DNA of 64,000 nucleotides from Moesziomyces globuligerus (taxonomy: Eukaryota; Basidiomycota; Ustilaginomycetes; Ustilaginales; Ustilaginaceae): assembly GCA_030849465.1 (NCBI GenBank), contig JARVLF010000017.1, forward strand, positions 558,001-622,000. Direction: 5' to 3'. Made by a program: the position numbers and the translations under genes. The notes below the pieces were generated by a model. It did not search any database. It was not told where the DNA came from and saw only the letters and a program-made list of their open reading frames with translations. Below, one piece after another: positions 47,183-55,971 of this stretch (its first letter is position 1; each line of letters begins with the position of its first letter).

Positions 47183-49330
47183 CTACCACTTGCGTCTCGG
47201 CTGACGCACGCGCTTCATCTTGAGGCCCTTCTCAAGCCACTCGAGCTTGACCTCTGTGTCGACAGTGCCGTCGTGCTCGAGCACGTCCTGGGTGAACCTC
47301 AGCGTGTAGCCGAACGCCTCCATTTCAGGAACATGCTGCTGCTCGTCGGAATCGAACAGCGCAGAACAGCCTCCAATGCCTTGGTCCATGTAGCTGTTGC
47401 CGTCGAGCCGGATAGCGCCGCGCGGGATGTGGTAGACGTCTGTCTCCTTCTGACCTTCCTCCCGTACGGGCCAGAGTCCCACTCGATAGCTCGAGGCCTC
47501 GTCGGATCGCCAGTCTTTGCACGTGCATTTGCCATCATCGCTGCCCATACGCGGCCGATAACAGGCAGCAAGTGCATCCTCGCACCATTGACACGTCCAT
47601 CCTGCCAGAAAGTCAGCTGTACCGCCGACGTTGTACTTTCTGAGGACTGAGACCGTGGAGTTGAACTCGGCGCTGAGTGCCTGGTCCGTCGAAAAGGCGG
47701 CTTGATTGGTAGACGACCTGCGCAATCTGGGCTGCGCGTACTCGATCCGGGTGATCCAGGGTACTCGCTCATCCATTTGAACGTCGACTTCAACCCAATC
47801 AAAGGTAGCAGAAGCTGGAGCGGCAGCCGAGTCGCTGACTGCTCCGGCCTCGTAGCGATAAGTGCCGGCCCAAGCGTGTTCCGTCCTTTCCTCCAAGCGC
47901 CACGTCATGCCGTAGAGCAAGTTGTCGAAATTCTGCGTGAGCCAGTCCCATGGGCTGTTGGTCTGGGAGCCTAGCGGCGGCCTACAGTCCACACCTTTGG
48001 CAGAATCAGTGAGATCGCGGGAAAGATGAGCTAGAGTGGTGACGATGAGACCTCTTTCGAGATCCACGGTCATGTCCAACTCATGGTCGCCGTGCATGTC
48101 ATGAAGGACGTAGAGGTCGATGGGTCTGCTACCGTGCTGCAGGCGCATGTAACCGCGGTAATTTTTGTCGCCCACGGCAGACAAAGCTCTTGAGCGTCGA
48201 GATAGATCCTTCCTGACAAAGTTGAAGGGGGAACGTGTGCTGCCTGTAGAGCCATCGGTGGAGAGCTGATAAAGAGCGAAAAAGCGTTGAACGACGGCGT
48301 CGTTTAAGAAGCTTTCGGCTGGCTGTTCCAGGCCATGGAAGACGGCGACGAGGGTTTGGACGAGCTTTTGTGTGTCCATGAGGGTGGTCTGGAGCGCAAT
48401 CGTTGCGTTGGAGCTGCTCGAACGCCCGCGAGGAGGCTCTTCGACGATGCGAGTTCTGTTCAAGTGCAGAGCCCGAAGCATCTCCTCTGGTGTGATTATG
48501 GTCCTGGCCTCCTGGGAGGCGGTCCACGCCAGCTGCTCAACCACTTGCCAGAGTTTGCGGCTGCGGAAGGTGCCCTGGGTGTTGATATGGTCATCGGAGG
48601 CTCCCGAGGAATCGCGCGAACATACTTCTGCTTTCCTGGTGTAGAATGGCGCGCCTTGAGCGATCGAGACAACGAGGTCGACAGTATCACGACGGCGTTT
48701 GGCAGATTCCCGCACGGTGGTGCCGGCGATTGCATCAAAGTTTTGGCCGAGGAGGCCCAGCCAGGCGGTATCGTCGGACGAGGAGCTCGTAGAGTGGTAT
48801 CTTGCACCAGCGCTTGCGGCGTCGGTGCGATTGTAGAAGGGAGATGGGTATGGAGAACTGGTTCCGGTTCCATCGGGGTGTTCTCTCTGGACATCGGCGG
48901 GCTGGAGGAGGCCGACTCTGGGGAGGCAGAAAGGCTGATCGGAGAGCCGAAACTGGGCAGCGTAGAAGTCGCTGCCATAGTGAGTGTTAGCCGGTCTTCT
49001 CGACCAGGGCCAGCGGATGTCGCTGCCAGGCCAGTCACCAGTGACCACGAGGGCGACCAGCGTCCAAAAGACGAAGAAGAGGGTCACGGAGATGGCAAAG
49101 TGAACGCGCGTCTTGAAGACCAGCTTCTCAAGCCAGTGCCAATCGTCTCTGCTGTCCTTTCTGCTTGCTTCAAGCGAAGGATGATGCATGCGATCCTGAT
49201 GAGACTCGTGATCGGTGTCGGAGAGCAAGGGCTGTTGAGCCTCGTCGGGCACGCCGGTGGGTTGGTGCATTGCATTGTGGTTATCAGCGCCACGTTGCGC
49301 TGCGGCGTGACCAGCTGCGTGCTCGGCCAT
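47183..49330 (-). CDS. Unrecognised type II membrane protein (715 aa)
   Basis: ATG at 49330 (MAEHAAGHAAAQ); the longer frame starts at TTG. TAG at 47183-47185. Residues 1-76 are a hydrophilic, His-rich cytosolic leader with a QQPLLSD dileucine-like motif. One membrane helix spans about 77-97 (VHFAISVTLFFVFWTLVALVV). The remaining ~615 residues should be lumenal or extracellular. They contain N-glycosylation sequons (NRT twice, NAT, NST), a long stretch with repeated strand-like segments and a cysteine cluster near the C-terminus (WTCQWCEDALAACY, KCTCKDW). The last residues are basic (KGLKMKRVRQPRRKW). I do not recognise a catalytic motif. It is probably a conserved fungal Golgi, vacuolar or surface protein. 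Confidence 0.75.
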   Translation of the reverse strand: MAEHAAGHAAAQRGADNHNAMHQPTGVPDEAQQPLLSDTDHESHQDRMHHPSLEASRKDSRDDWHWLEKLVFKTRVHFAISVTLFFVFWTLVALVVTGDWPGSDIRWPWSRRPANTHYGSDFYAAQFRLSDQPFCLPRVGLLQPADVQREHPDGTGTSSPYPSPFYNRTDAASAGARYHSTSSSSDDTAWLGLLGQNFDAIAGTTVRESAKRRRDTVDLVVSIAQGAPFYTRKAEVCSRDSSGASDDHINTQGTFRSRKLWQVVEQLAWTASQEARTIITPEEMLRALHLNRTRIVEEPPRGRSSSSNATIALQTTLMDTQKLVQTLVAVFHGLEQPAESFLNDAVVQRFFALYQLSTDGSTGSTRSPFNFVRKDLSRRSRALSAVGDKNYRGYMRLQHGSRPIDLYVLHDMHGDHELDMTVDLERGLIVTTLAHLSRDLTDSAKGVDCRPPLGSQTNSPWDWLTQNFDNLLYGMTWRLEERTEHAWAGTYRYEAGAVSDSAAAPASATFDWVEVDVQMDERVPWITRIEYAQPRLRRSSTNQAAFSTDQALSAEFNSTVSVLRKYNVGGTADFLAGWTCQWCEDALAACYRPRMGSDDGKCTCKDWRSDEASSYRVGLWPVREEGQKETDVYHIPRGAIRLDGNSYMDQGIGGCSALFDSDEQQHVPEMEAFGYTLRFTQDVLEHDGTVDTEVKLEWLEKGLKMKRVRQPRRKW

Positions 49331-49965
49331 GATCGAGTGCAGCTTTGATATCAAGGCGTGAAACAGAGAAGCAGAGAGTCAAGGTGAAGGCTGTGACAGG
49401 TAAAAGACTCGCTCTTGTAAGCAGCCTCAGGGAATGGCCACGAACATGCTCTGTTCAGCACATGTGACTGGGACTGTCGGACGTGATGAGCGGATTGATT
49501 TGATGCACGACAGTGCGGATGGGGGGCTGTGCAGATGCAGGCGCCGCCGTAAGTGGCGGAGGTCGATGAAGCTGTGCGGCTGTTGACTTGTATTAGTGCA
49601 TGAATCTTACCCACGGTGCCTCGGCCAGTGAGCTACCGAAGCGGCATGCGATGGACGGACTTGCAGACTTGGAAAGAAGCGACGAATCCCACCTGGCATC
49701 TAGAATTCATGCTTGACGGCTCGCTTGCATCAAGCTCTGCGCGAGACACAGCCCACCGAACACCAGGTTGACGTCGCACGAGCCTAGCAGGGGTCCACCG
49801 AGGGTCGGTTGTGTTAGCCTTTTCTCACAGAACAATTAGAGTCAGCCCCTGCCTACGAAGCTAGAGGGGAACTCAGACTTCAGCGCACTCCTTCTACCTG
49901 CTTCGCCTCTTTGCCACGACTGCCTAAAAACAGACAGGAGGGGAGACCCCGTAAGTGGCGCAGTG
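49331..49965. other. Divergent intergenic region
   Basis: 635 bp between the minus-strand membrane protein and the plus-strand duplicated protein. No repeat or RNA gene seen. Confidence 0.45.
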
Positions 49966-50466
49966 ATGGGTGTTCTGAGTGAGAGTCTCAGTGCGACCGA
50001 TTGGGCGCTCGTCGAAACGCTGGACACGCGCCATCCGGACCGAGCCATGTCGTACGAGATCGTACCGGAAGGCTTCCTGGTCAGGATGTGGACCATTGAC
50101 AACACCAACGACACGAACTACGGGCCTTTCGCCATCAAGCCCGAGCATCGCACGAGAGTCGAGCACTACGTCAACGAGCTCAACAGGATGCCGTGTCCTC
50201 TCGGCGAAAGCTGTCCGAGCCAAGGAATCCCCAAACAAAGCATGGCACCGGGCGACTGGGATGCACTGAACAGCGCCGTGCATCAGAATCACGAGACATG
50301 CTACGATATGCTTCCCGACGGACTGGCGGTAAGGCGGCGAGACGACGATGGCAAGGAGAGCGTCATTTGGGGGCCGTTGGCTATCAAGGCCAAGTATCGG
50401 CGAGTGGTGCCAGACTTTGTCCATGCCACCCAAGCGCACACAAGAGAAATCTCCCTGGCTCGATGA
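49966..50466 (+). CDS. Small unrecognised protein with internal duplication (166 aa)
   Basis: ATG at 49966 (MGVLSESLSATDW), TGA at 50464-50466; the longer frame begins with GTG. It consists of two homologous halves of about 57 residues. Half 1 (about 12-70) has DWALVETL...YEIVPEGFLVR...YGPFAIKPEHRTRV. Half 2 (about 97-153) has DWDALNSA...YDMLPDGLAVR...WGPLAIKAKYRRV. The linker holds CPLGESCP. No signal peptide or membrane helix is present. The duplication and balanced codon use suggest a real gene, but I cannot name the fold. It is convergent with the PcaC-like gene, 103 bp apart. Confidence 0.65.
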   Translation: MGVLSESLSATDWALVETLDTRHPDRAMSYEIVPEGFLVRMWTIDNTNDTNYGPFAIKPEHRTRVEHYVNELNRMPCPLGESCPSQGIPKQSMAPGDWDALNSAVHQNHETCYDMLPDGLAVRRRDDDGKESVIWGPLAIKAKYRRVVPDFVHATQAHTREISLAR

Positions 50467-50569
50467 TGAGTACAATAGCAGGACTTCACGAAAGGCACTT
50501 CGACCACGCTTGCCAATGCTACCAAATTGGCTCGTGAGACGAGTGCATGTCATCTGCGAGGCGGAGCTG

Positions 50570-51040
50570 CTAGGTCTGAGCAGGCTTCTTGGTCGCCTTC
50601 CACTCCTGCACGGCCTTGTCAGCGGCGCGAAAGGCCTCCATGCCGGCTGGCATGCCTACGTAGGTTGCGACCTGGAGGAGGCATTCCTGGATCTCGTGTT
50701 CGGTGAGGCCGTTGTTGAGCGCGCCGCGGACGTGGGTGGCGAGTTCGGTCGACTTGCCGAGCGCGGCGAGCATGCCGATGTTGAGAATGCTGCGATCGCG
50801 ACGTGCGAGGCCCGGCCGCGACCAGATGCCGCCCCAGGCGTACTCGGTGGCGAGCGTCTGCATCGGCCTGGTAAAGTCGCTCGCACTGGCCAGACTGCGA
50901 TCGACGTACTCGGAGCCGACCACCTCGCGACGGATCGCATCGCCCGTAGCGTGGAGTGTGCGGTGCAGCTCGTTCCATTCGGCGGAACGGCCTTCGCCGC
51001 CGTCGGCACTGCTGTAGGTGGCGTCGTTCGAGCTCGACAT
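50570..51040 (-). CDS. Carboxymuconolactone decarboxylase-family protein, PcaC-like (156 aa)
   Basis: ATG at 51040 (MSSSNDATYSS), TAG at 50570-50572. The whole chain fits the gamma-carboxymuconolactone decarboxylase fold: RREVVGSEYVDRSL, YAWGGIWSRPGL, RDRSILNIGMLAALG, HVRGALNNGLTEHEI and VGMPAGMEAF. In bacteria PcaC decarboxylates 4-carboxymuconolactone in the protocatechuate branch of the beta-ketoadipate pathway. Fungi usually handle this pathway by a different route, so the substrate here is uncertain. The CxxC redox pair of AhpD-type relatives is absent. It is a stand-alone gene with no other aromatic-degradation gene in the window. A start further upstream would add a low-complexity Pro-rich leader. 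Confidence 0.85.
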   Translation of the reverse strand: MSSSNDATYSSADGGEGRSAEWNELHRTLHATGDAIRREVVGSEYVDRSLASASDFTRPMQTLATEYAWGGIWSRPGLARRDRSILNIGMLAALGKSTELATHVRGALNNGLTEHEIQECLLQVATYVGMPAGMEAFRAADKAVQEWKATKKPAQT

Positions 51041-51371
51041 GTTGGAAACGACTGCACGATGGATCCGACGCAGAAGGCGCAGTTGGGAGTTGCTGCCGTT
51101 TGGCGTGTGTGGGGGGGGGGGGGGGACTTTGCCAGGGTCCAAGGGGATGGGCGAGAACGCGACGCGTGAAGTGGCCTTTGCCTGAGAAGCTCTTGCTCGC
51201 AGTCGCACGGGCCTGGCCAAGGCGACTCACAAATTCGACTCTGCGCTTCTCAACCGAGCTCGCAGCCATCACCTTCGCCGCAAGCATTGACCCGCAGCAT
51301 CCGCCGGGACGCAGAGGACAACTCTCGGCAAGACCGAAGCCACCGCGCTCAATCCCGCATCCAGAGGGCGA
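51041..51371. other. Divergent promoter region between the PcaC-like gene and DFR1, with a G15 run
   Basis: 331 bp shared by two divergent genes. It contains a 15-bp G homopolymer (51111-51125) 71-85 bp upstream of the PcaC-like ATG. No other element recognised. Confidence 0.6.
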
Positions 51372-52266
51372 ATGCTCCCGCAGCCAGCACACGTTGCCAA
51401 GATGGGCCAGCTGCAGTTGGCCATGGTGGCGGCCATGACGTTGACCAACGGCATCGGCAAGGACGGCGGTCTGCCGTGGAGACTCAAGGGCGAGATGGCG
51501 TACTTCCGGGCCGTGACGACGCACCTTGCCGAAGCGGACAGGCAGGGCGCTGCGCGAAATGTGGTCATCATGGGCAGGAAGACGTGGACGAGCATCCCGC
51601 CCAAGTTCCGGCCGCTGGGCGGACGACTCAACCTCGTCATCAGCCGCACGCAGACCTCGCAGGACCTCGGGGTGTAAGTTGCCCTGCCGTTTTCCTTGGC
51701 GCTTTGAGAAGGAGATGCTGAACGCTTGCCTCTGCTCCTATTCTGGACCCCTTGGGCTATTGTACTACAGTGAGGGTGACTCCAAGGACGTTCGAGTTTT
51801 CACATCGGTGCAAGAAGCGTTGAACTTCCTCGCTAGCTCCCAGTCCGAGGAGACCGCTGCCGGCGGCAGGATTTTCGTCATTGGAGGTGCACAGCTGTAC
51901 ACGGAGCTGTTGGAGCTTCACTCTGCCGCCGCGAGCGTTGACAAGCTGCTCGTCACCCGCATCCTCGCGCCGCACTACGACTGCGATGCGCACTTCCCCG
52001 AGTTCCGCACGCGCGCCCAGTTCGACGCCGACCTCGACCTGGCCAACACCATCGCTGCTGACCGAGGCGATGCAGCTGCACAAGTCCAAGCAGGCCACCA
52101 TCTCGATCGGTTGCTCGAGCAGCCGAGGTGGACAAAGGCCTCGTCGGAAGCGCTGCGCGACTTTCTCGGCGCCGCGTGTCCGGCGCCGCTCGTCGACTCG
52201 CCCAACATGGTCACGCGCGAAGGCGACACCTGCTACCAGTACCAGCTGTGGATGCGGAATAGCTGA
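51372..52266 (+). CDS. DFR1: Dihydrofolate reductase, two exons (265 aa)
   Basis: Exons 51372-51673 and 51771-52266. The 97-bp intron (GTAAGT...CTACAG) makes a Val codon and joins SQDLGV to EGDSKDVRVF. DHFR marks are all present: NGIGKDGGLPWRL near the start, MGRKTWTSIPPKFRPLGGRLNLVISR for NADPH and folate binding, and RIFVIGGAQLY in exon 2. It reduces dihydrofolate to tetrahydrofolate with NADPH for thymidylate and purine synthesis. The protein is longer than bacterial DHFR, with a fungal-type insertion after DKLLVTRIL. The first ATG is used; a second (51402, MGQLQLAMVAAM) would give a start closer to the fold and is an alternative. Confidence 0.95.
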
Positions 52267-52450
52267 ATTATGAAACCCCCGTCCTAACGAAGAATAGTTG
52301 AATTCCGTCTCTAGGAGTGTAAGACCGTGAAGCGACAGTGGTAGCAAATAGCAACGAGGCGGAGACGGGTGACGAGAGAAATCGTTCGGAGCGATCGCAT
52401 CAGGATGAAGGCTTGCAACTGGGACTGTGTCATCTTGACTGAGGTTGCGA

Positions 52451-53748
52451 TCAGTTGGCGGCGGGCTTGCGGCAGACAAAGAGCATCATGGGGGTGAAGA
52501 GCTTGGTGCGACCGCCATCTACAAGCGCATCGGCCGCTGTGACGAGCGAGGCGCCCACCGAGTGCGTGCCCTGAGGAACCAGACGAAGCGTTTCGAGAAT
52601 CTTGACGGCGGTCTGCGTCGTTGCGCGGCCGATCTTGGTCATGCTGTAGAGAAAGTCCGAGTCGGGTCAGTCGACCGCAAGCAAGACCATCGGAAGAAGA
52701 GGCGGCGTCCACTTACCGAGCCACAGTAAAGTAATCCCAAACGGTCTGGCAGTCCCTGAGGCTGCCGGCGATCGGGTAGTACCAGGGGATCTTGTCACCG
52801 CGGTCGGCGAGGTCCTCCTCGTGGAGGATCTCAAAGCCGACCGACTTGAGAGCGTCGCGGGCGGCCTTGATGGAGCGCATCTCGGGGATGCCGTCGCCGA
52901 CCTCGATGCCGTGGGCGATGCGCTTGTGCTCGGGGTTGGAAGCGTCCCAGGCGTCGGTCATGCACCATTCGTAAACACCGAACTGTAGAAGCAACAAGGT
53001 GAACGGTGTTAGCCATGCTGGACGGCGACTGCGGAGGGAAAGGCGCGACCACTTACGATTCCGCCGGGCTTGAGGACCTTCTGGATCTCGCCGTAGATGC
53101 CCTCGAAGTTGGGGGCGTGGCAGGTGGCCTCGATGGCGTAGACGGCATCGAAGCTGTTCTCGCCGAACTGCTCGGAAAGCTTCATGAAGTCACCCTTGAC
53201 GACTGCGAGGGTGGGAAAGAGGCAGAGGCAGAGGATGAGGAGGGAGGTGGTCAGAATGAAACGAAACGGAGGGATCGCGAGTGGAGCAGAGGGCAGACGA
53301 GGAGCTTACATTCGACCTGGGCGGAGAGACCGGCCTTCTCGGTGTACTTGCGTGCGCGCTGGATCTGGTATTCGTTGTTGTTGAGGCCGACGATGTTGGC
53401 GTCGGAGAAGCGGGCGATCTCGCGGGCGGGGCCGCCGACGCCGCAGCCGACGTCGAGGACGCGCATCTTGGGCTTCAGGGACATCTGGTGAGCGAGGTAG
53501 TGCTCGTGGCGTGCGATGGCCTGCATGAAGGCCTCGCCGGGGTAGTAGCGGGCAAAGTGGAAGTTCTGGCCCCAGCCGTACTCGTAGAGGTCGGTGGCGC
53601 CGTCGTAGTAGCCGTTGACGACCGAGGTGTACTCGGAGAGGCGGTTTGCCATGTCGGTGGCCGAGTCATCCTTGGAGTCCTTCTGCCAGAACTTGGTGTA
53701 GTTGGCAATGCCCTCGTTGTTGCGGACGTCGGTAGCAGTGGGCGCCAT
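52451..53748 (-). CDS. ERG6: Sterol 24-C-methyltransferase, four exons (347 aa)
   Basis: Exons on the minus strand: 53748-53310, 53202-53057, 52982-52717, 52643-52451. Introns are 107, 74 and 73 bp, all GT-AG, and the phases agree. Start [16 protein letters not shown]-binding motif I is [18 protein letters not shown], then the [19 protein letters not shown] segment crosses exon 2, and [22 protein letters not shown] and the C-terminal [13 protein letters not shown] follow. [15 protein letters not shown] is the sterol-binding family signature. The enzyme adds the C-24 methyl group of ergosterol, at the ER or lipid droplets. It lacks the longer Ser/Thr tail of yeast Erg6. A probable 5' UTR intron lies just upstream (53751-53830). 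Confidence 0.95.
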
Positions 53749-53750
53749 TT

Positions 53751-53830
53751 CTAGAGAAAAGACCAATGGAGGAGGGTCAGACTGGCTGCTAAAGACGGGA
53801 TCGGCGACGGTCATGCGGGTGTCGACTTAC
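53751..53830 (-). other. Probable 5' UTR intron of ERG6
   Basis: On the minus strand GTAAGTCGAC (donor at 53830) and TTTTCTCTAG (acceptor at 53751) bound an 80-bp segment ending 2 bp before the ERG6 ATG. Both sites match the coding introns of the same gene. Confidence 0.6.
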
Positions 53831-54721
53831 TGTTAGATGTTAGGACCGATGTAGGTTAAGCTTGTGATGGGGTGGTGGTGGCGGTAAGAGAGGGAGGATG
53901 AACACGTATGGCTAGGATGGTGGAGTTGCGGAGGAGCCAGAACGGAACGTGTTGATTGGAGAGTGGCACTGGAGCTGCGAGGATGCAGATGCGGACGCAT
54001 GCTTCTCACGAGCTGGCAAAGGGCAGAGCAGCGCGACATTGACGCCGCGGCGACACGCATGCGCCACCTTTGCCTCAGCACAGCACAGCGCAGAACGGCG
54101 CAGGATGGCCCAGGATGGCGCTGGCCAGCACGCGCGCGCTTGCCATTTCTTCTTGCATGGATGGGTCGGAAATCATCAGATTCCACACGACAGTTGCGGA
54201 GGAGAGCGCTCCTGGCAGTGCACTTGGCTGCTGCCAGGCAAAGACGCTCGCTCGACTCACAAGCTGGACGGGTCCAAAAAAGCTCAATTTTGGCAGCTTG
54301 AAAATCTGAATCGTGAATTGACTCTGACCAACACAGCCCTTGCATCTCCGAGAGTCTGAGAAGGTGTTGGATTGGGGGCGGCGCGCTGCAGCCAATCAAG
54401 CCAAGCCGGCTGTCCACTCGGCCAAACGCGCAACAAGCTCTCGGCTCTTGCGCCCGCACGCGTCGGCTCTGCACCAAAGTGAGCTGATCCCTGGCTGCTG
54501 GATCGGGATGCCAACGCGCCCGACTCGCCATGATGACGCTTGATTACAAAGCAACCACCCACCACGACTGTACCCGCCTGGCCAAATTTGGTCCACGCCT
54601 CCACTTTCTGTCTTCCTGGACTGATGTCCTCGAGCAGCTCCGTTCCGCTGCACCCACCCATATCAGCACCACTGGCTCTCGTCCAGCACCCACAGATCTG
54701 TCTGAAGAACATTCGTGCAAG
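53831..54721. other. Divergent intergenic region between ERG6 and MOG1
   Basis: About 890 bp beyond the ERG6 leader intron. No tandem repeat or RNA gene seen. The frame upstream of the MOG1 ATG is open for 64 more codons but shows no family similarity. Confidence 0.45.
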
Positions 54722-55370
54722 ATGGTATCCGCATCGGAGAACAGAGACCTCTTCGGTGGCGCCATCACCGTCAAGCTTCCGACAGGCTTCATCGACGCCA
54801 GCGACTTCCGCCAGGTACCAGACAACCAGGAGGTCCTCGTCAGGGACGATTCGGACATCAGCCTAATCATCGAGGTCCTCCAACTCGCCACGGACGAAGG
54901 AGCCGACCAAAGCCTCGACAAGGCCGTCGAGTAAGTCGCCTTCACGGTCACTGCGACCGCCACCACCACCACCACCGCCATCGCTGGTGTTGCTGACACT
55001 CGGCTTGCATCCTCGCCACAGGTTCCACTTTGATTCCCTCGCACACGACAACTCTGCAAGCAGTTCTTCCATCCAAGCGACCAACATCCCCTCGCAACAA
55101 CAGCCCCAGCCTCCGGCTACGCCCGCACCGGCGCTACTCACCGGAAGCCAGCTCGTGCGCAAGTTCGGCAAAGCGTCGGAGCCAGAAGAGAGCGTGACGA
55201 TCCACGTGGCGCTCTGGAGGCTCGTCGAAAAGAACATCGACCTCGTCCTCAGCGTCAACGAGCCCGCCAACGCCTCGTCGCCAGCATCCAGCCCGTCGAG
55301 CTTGGCACACGCTGCCTTCGAGATGGCAGCATCTTCACTGCAGATCCGTGACTGGGACCTGTTTGCCTAA
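54722..55370 (+). CDS. MOG1: Mog1-family Ran-binding protein, two exons (185 aa)
   Basis: Exons 54722-54930 and 55022-55370. The 91-bp intron (GTAAGT...CCACAG) restores KAVE-FHFDSLAHDN. The family start RDLFGGAITVKLPTGFIDASDFRQVPDNQEVLV is diagnostic, as are SLIIEVLQ in exon 1 and GSQLVRKFGK, VTIHVALWRLVEKNIDLVLSVNEP in exon 2. Mog1 binds Ran GTPase and promotes nucleotide release, supporting nuclear protein import. A Ser/Gln/Pro-rich insertion (about residues 80-110) is longer than in yeast. The start chosen is the ATG closest to the conserved LFGGAI. Confidence 0.92.
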
Positions 55371-55971
55371 CGCAAATCCATCGCTTTGAAAGTGTGCCTT
55401 TCTGGGATTCGCTGCGTGTGCTCGTGTACACGTGCATGGATTGGTGGATGCGGATCGACCATGAGGGCGAGGAGCTGGTGTTGTTTGACAAAAGGTTAAA
55501 TCGGATTTCACAAAGCAGGGTCCTTTTTGGCCTCAGCAGCTCAGCACACGCGTCTCTGCCGGATGTCTGCATTTTGGGCCATTCACGATTGGGTCAAAAG
55601 CAGCGCGTCACAAGCAACACACTCACTCAGCTCGCACAAAACGCACGTCAGCTTGGGCCATCTCGACCCAACGGCCTCAGCTTGCGGTGGCTACCGACCA
55701 TCCACTTCAACACCTTCTTCCCCTCAAAGCCATCACATCCACCACACACATCTCGCCTTTCGTCGGGCACCTCGCCATCGTCCTTTGTATCCGCGCTCAC
55801 CCACCTTGGCAGCGTACGCATCGCTACACGCAAGCCATCGGGCTTGATCGCATCCATGGCACTCCCCTTGCTCAGCGCTGCAGCGTCCTCTCTAGCATCC
55901 TAGCGCGACTCGCGAGCGCGCAGCGGCCTCCACCGACTCCTGGGCAGCGCAGTCCGTACTTTGTCCCAACC
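55371..55971. other. Intergenic, promoter of the coiled-coil protein gene
   Basis: 601 bp. The coiled-coil gene frame is open from 55687 but begins with GTG. Nothing else is recognisable. Confidence 0.45.

Noticed and set aside
55687..55971. A 95-residue N-terminal extension of the coiled-coil protein
   Set aside because: It would start at GTG and contains no conserved segment; the first ATG at 55972 is preferred.
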